A stretch of DNA of 64,000 nucleotides from Glycomyces salinus (GTDB lineage: Bacteria; Actinomycetota; Actinomycetes; Mycobacteriales; Micromonosporaceae), in NCBI RefSeq assembly GCF_016428645.1, contig NZ_JAELXW010000008.1:102648-166647 (forward strand), in the 5' to 3' direction. This document shows, in pieces, positions 61,269-64,000 of the stretch. The first letter of the stretch is position 1; the number at the start of each line of letters is the position of its first letter. The notes beneath the pieces are model-generated. The model saw only the letters and a list, made by a program, of their open reading frames with translations. It had not been told where the DNA came from and made no database searches. Both the position numbers and the translations under genes were made by a program.

Positions 61269-62570
61269 TCACTTGGCGGCGTCGATCTGGCCCTGGATCT
61301 CCTCGATGAACGCCTCGGCGGCCTCGGCGGGCTCGCGCTCGCCGAAGTAGACCTCCTGGGCGTAGCGCTGGATCATCGGGTCGACGTCGCTGCCGCCGTT
61401 GGGGGTCACCGGGGAGACCGGTCCGGGCTCGAGCGAGTTCATGTAGTCGAGGGCGAGCTGGTCGCCCTCTTCGAGGTCCGTGCTGACGCGCTCGCGGAGG
61501 TCGGTGTTGGCGGGGATGCCGCGCTCGGTCTTGAGGATGTCGGCGGCGGCCTCGCTGTTGACCAGGAAGTCGATCAGGAGCGCCGCCTCGGCGGGGTGCT
61601 GGCTCTGAGAGGAGATCGACCAGTACATGGACGGTTTGAAGTAGAGGCCCTCCTCGCCGTCGGGCTTGAGCGGGGGCCGGAGCAGGCGGAGGTCGGCGCC
61701 GGCGGCGTTGCGCAGGGCGGTGATCATGGTGTTGTAGGCGTTGCCCATCGCGACCTTGCCGGTGGCGATGTTGCCGGAGTCGACACCGCCGTTGATGCTC
61801 TCGACCATCTCGGCGGGGCTCTCGACCGCGCCGGAATCGATCAGGCCCAGGAAGAACTCCCACTGCTCGACCAGCAGCGCGGGGTCGAGGGCGACGTTGC
61901 CGTCCGCGGTGAACAGGTCGGATCCGTTCTGCCGGGCCCAATAGCGCACCGAACCGTGGTCGAAGCCGCCGGTGATGCCCGAGCCGGAGATGGCCCCGCC
62001 GCTGGCCTCGGTCAAATCGGCGGAGAGGGCGGCGTAGTCGTCCCAGGTCCAGGCGGAGTCGTCGGGCAGGTCCATGCCGTACTCGGCGAAGAGGTCGGCG
62101 TTGGCGACCAGGGTCAGCACCCCGGCGCCGATCGGCATCGCGTACTGGGTGCCGTCGACCTTGCCGGTGTCCATCAGGGACTCTTCGATCTTGGAGGAGT
62201 CGAGGTACTCGCCGGTGTCGGCGAGGTCGAGGAGGGCGCCGCGCCCGCCGTAGGAGGCGAGGTAGAGCTCGTCCATCTGCATCACGTCGGGCGAGTCGCC
62301 CCCGGCGGTGGTGGTGGCCAGGGCGTCCCAGTAGCCGGTCCAGTCCTTGTACTCGGACTTGATGGTGATGTTCGAGTGCTCGGACTGGAACGCCTCGATG
62401 GCCTCCTGGGTGAGGCCGTGCCGGGTGTCCGAGCCCCACCAGGTCATGCGGAGGGTGACCTCCTCGTCGGACAGTTCGACGTCGCCGCCTCCTCCGGTGC
62501 CGCAGGCGGTCAGGCCGGGCAGGGCGACGGCGGAGGCGCCGAACCCCTTGAGGATGTTTCTGCGTTGCAT
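61269..62570 (-). CDS. Sugar ABC transporter substrate-binding lipoprotein
   Basis: This 433-residue family 1 (SBP_bac_1) binding protein starts MQRRNILKGFGASAVALPGLTAC, combining a twin-arginine-like RRNILK stretch with lipobox LTAC, suggesting a lipoprotein that may use Tat. Family features include LRMTWWGSDTRH, WDALATTTAGGDSPDVMQMDELYLASY, and YFKPSMYWSISSQSQHPAEAALLIDFL. ATG 62570 is the natural start; the longer frame runs into the permease gene. The cargo is unknown; the linked fucosidase and oxidoreductase suggest a plant or glycan-derived sugar (inference). Confidence 0.9.
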   Translation of the reverse strand: MQRRNILKGFGASAVALPGLTACGTGGGGDVELSDEEVTLRMTWWGSDTRHGLTQEAIEAFQSEHSNITIKSEYKDWTGYWDALATTTAGGDSPDVMQMDELYLASYGGRGALLDLADTGEYLDSSKIEESLMDTGKVDGTQYAMPIGAGVLTLVANADLFAEYGMDLPDDSAWTWDDYAALSADLTEASGGAISGSGITGGFDHGSVRYWARQNGSDLFTADGNVALDPALLVEQWEFFLGLIDSGAVESPAEMVESINGGVDSGNIATGKVAMGNAYNTMITALRNAAGADLRLLRPPLKPDGEEGLYFKPSMYWSISSQSQHPAEAALLIDFLVNSEAAADILKTERGIPANTDLRERVSTDLEEGDQLALDYMNSLEPGPVSPVTPNGGSDVDPMIQRYAQEVYFGEREPAEAAEAFIEEIQGQIDAAK

Positions 62571-62614
62571 GGTCTCGCTCCTTTGCGAAGGGTCGTGAAG
62601 GGTTGCGGGCGGTG

Positions 62615-63526
62615 TCATTTCCCGCCGGTGGTGGCTATGCCTCTGAGCAGGAACTTCTGTCCGAACAGGAAGGCGAGGAAAATGGGCAGCAGGGACAGCA
62701 CGCTCATGGCGAGCGCGGCGCCCCAGTTGGTGCCGGCCTGGGCGTCGACGAAGGCGCGCAGGGCCAGCGGCACGGTGTACTTGGTCGGGTCGGTCAGGTA
62801 GATCAGCTGGGAGAAGAAGTCGTTCCACGTCCAGATGAACGTGAAGATCGCCGTGGTGGCCAGCGCCGGAATCATCAGCGGCAGGATCACCTGGGCGAAG
62901 ATGCGGGGGTGGCCCGCGCCGTCGATCCGGGCGGCCTCGTCCAGCTCGGTGGGGATGCCGCGGATGAACTGGACCATCAGGAACACGAAGAACGCGTCGG
63001 TGGCCAGCAGCTTCGGCACGATCAGCGGCAGGAACGTGTTGACCCAGCCGAACTGGGAGAACAGCACGTACTGCGGGACGATGATGACGTGGATCGGCAG
63101 CATGATCGTCAGCAGCATGATCGCGAACCACCAGCGCTTGCCGGTGAACTCGAGCCTGGCGAAGGCGTAGGCGGCCATCGAGCAAGAGACGAGGTTGCCC
63201 AGGATCGCGCCGAGGACGACGATCGAGGAGTTGATCAGGTAGAGGCTGAACGGGTCGGCGAAGGCGTTCCAGCCCTCGGCGTAGTTGCCGACCTCCAGGT
63301 CGTTCAGCACCAGACTGGGGTCGCGGAAGATGACGTCGTTCGGCCGCAGTGAGGAGACGACCATCCACAGCACCGGGTAGAGCATCACCAGCGCGAACAG
63401 GATCAGCAGCGCGTGCTTGAGGAACGCGCGGACCGGGCGGAGGCCGCTTCGGGACTCGCGTCGCCTCGGCCGGTCCTGCCGGTTCGCCCCGGTCGAGGCG
63501 GTGGCGGGGGTGAGGGTGTCAGTCAT
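62615..63526 (-). CDS. Sugar ABC transporter permease (MalG type)
   Basis: This 303-residue CUT1-type permease has six helices, the LFALVMLYPVLWMVVSSLRPNDVIF first segment, and the EAA motif ELDEAARIDGAGHPRIFAQVILPLMIP. It overlaps the upstream permease gene by 8 bp. No ATPase is encoded nearby in the window, so a shared MsiK-like ATPase is likely, as in other actinobacteria. Confidence 0.92.
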   Translation of the reverse strand: MTDTLTPATASTGANRQDRPRRRESRSGLRPVRAFLKHALLILFALVMLYPVLWMVVSSLRPNDVIFRDPSLVLNDLEVGNYAEGWNAFADPFSLYLINSSIVVLGAILGNLVSCSMAAYAFARLEFTGKRWWFAIMLLTIMLPIHVIIVPQYVLFSQFGWVNTFLPLIVPKLLATDAFFVFLMVQFIRGIPTELDEAARIDGAGHPRIFAQVILPLMIPALATTAIFTFIWTWNDFFSQLIYLTDPTKYTVPLALRAFVDAQAGTNWGAALAMSVLSLLPIFLAFLFGQKFLLRGIATTGGK

Positions 63527-64000
63527 TGTAGAAGACCCAATACTTCGAAGCCCAGAAGTTGATCGCGGTGAACGCGCCGACGATGAGCAGCAGCAGCCAG
63601 GCCATCGCCGAGGCGTAGCCCATGTCGAAGCTGCCGAAGCCGCGCTGGTAGAGGTAGAGCGTGTAGAACAGGGTCGAGTCGGCCGGTCCGCCGGTGCCGC
63701 CGGAGACGATGTACGCCTGCGTGAACGACTGGAAGGCGTGGATGATCTGCAACACCAGGTTGAAGAAGATGATCGGCGTCAGCAGCGGCAGCGTCACCGA
63801 CCGGAACTGGCGCCACTTGCCCGCGCCGTCGACGTTGGCCGCCTCGTAGTACATGCGCGGGATCTGCCGCAGCCCGGCCAGGAAGATCACCATCGGCGAA
63901 CCGAACGTCCACACGTTCAACGTGATCAGCGTGCCCAGCGCGGTCTCGGGCTCGGAGATCCAGCCGCGCCCCTCGATGCCGATCAGGGCCAGGCCCTCGT
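63519..64000 (-). CDS. Sugar ABC transporter permease (MalF/UgpA type), 5' partial
   Basis: The frame is open to the window edge and the start lies beyond 64000. The visible C-terminal ~160 residues have the EAA motif YYEAANVDGAGKWRQFRSVTLPLLTP, the LQIIHAFQSFTQAYIVSGGTGGP segment, and end FWASKYWVFYND. It is the first membrane partner of the MalG-type gene and part of the SBP-permease operon. Confidence 0.9.
   Translation of the reverse strand, partial: EGLALIGIEGRGWISEPETALGTLITLNVWTFGSPMVIFLAGLRQIPRMYYEAANVDGAGKWRQFRSVTLPLLTPIIFFNLVLQIIHAFQSFTQAYIVSGGTGGPADSTLFYTLYLYQRGFGSFDMGYASAMAWLLLLIVGAFTAINFWASKYWVFYND

Overview
The window is high-GC chromosomal DNA from an actinobacterium. RNase P RNA, an aa3-type cytochrome oxidase module, GlnE/GlnA2, conservon-type CvnA/CvnB proteins, DUF3043/DUF349/DUF1707 proteins and a DUF397 remnant all point to Actinomycetota. 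The genus cannot be fixed from sequence alone; a Glycomyces/Stackebrandtia-like filamentous actinomycete is a guess. Both window ends cut genes.

Left part (1-18 kb): the 3' end of a secreted multi-CBM/AbfB protein converges on a secreted GH18 chitinase. Next come glnE, a class I amidotransferase-like gene and glnA2 on the minus strand, then a MOSC protein, a HAD hydrolase, a tnpA-less TnpB element with a likely reRNA/omegaRNA, panB, nadE, a TauE/SafE permease, rnpB, a Nudix hydrolase, ctaF-ctaC and a class V cysteine desulfurase.

Middle (18-43 kb): a five-gene peptide ABC operon (SBP-B-C-D-F), a degenerate PfkB-like gene, an A-type Fe-S carrier, glycerate kinase, nadA, murA, a DUF3043 protein, a TPR/WG-repeat protein, an aldo/keto reductase, miaA, a DUF349 protein, a tyrosine phosphatase, a heterodimeric ABC exporter, a DUF1707 protein, a VapBC-type toxin-antitoxin pair, a methyltransferase and miaB. 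Much of this follows core actinobacterial gene order (ctaF-ctaC ... kinase-FeS carrier-glycerate kinase resembles the Mycobacterium tuberculosis order as I remember it), with accessory genes inserted.

Right part (43-64 kb): a branched-chain amino-acid-type ABC operon with a LivM-LivG fusion, then cvnA-cvnB without cvnC/cvnD, a decayed gap with a triple 23-bp repeat and a DUF397 fragment, and a secreted protein resembling an S8 protease whose catalytic domain is absent. After that lies a carbohydrate region: GH29 fucosidase, a DUF418-like/aldo-keto reductase continuous ORF, a LysR regulator divergent from a DMT transporter, a DUF6807 protein coupled to a Gfo/Idh oxidoreductase, and a sugar ABC transporter (SBP plus two permeases, the last one cut).

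Cross-cutting features: many genes carry a TAnnnT -10 box 6-7 nt before an ATG/GTG and no Shine-Dalgarno, which suggests leaderless mRNAs. Strong GC hairpins lie just downstream of two solute-binding-protein genes inside their operons. The most system-like item is the TnpB element, whose inferred right end abuts the panB stop codon, so its RNA guide would be panB sequence.
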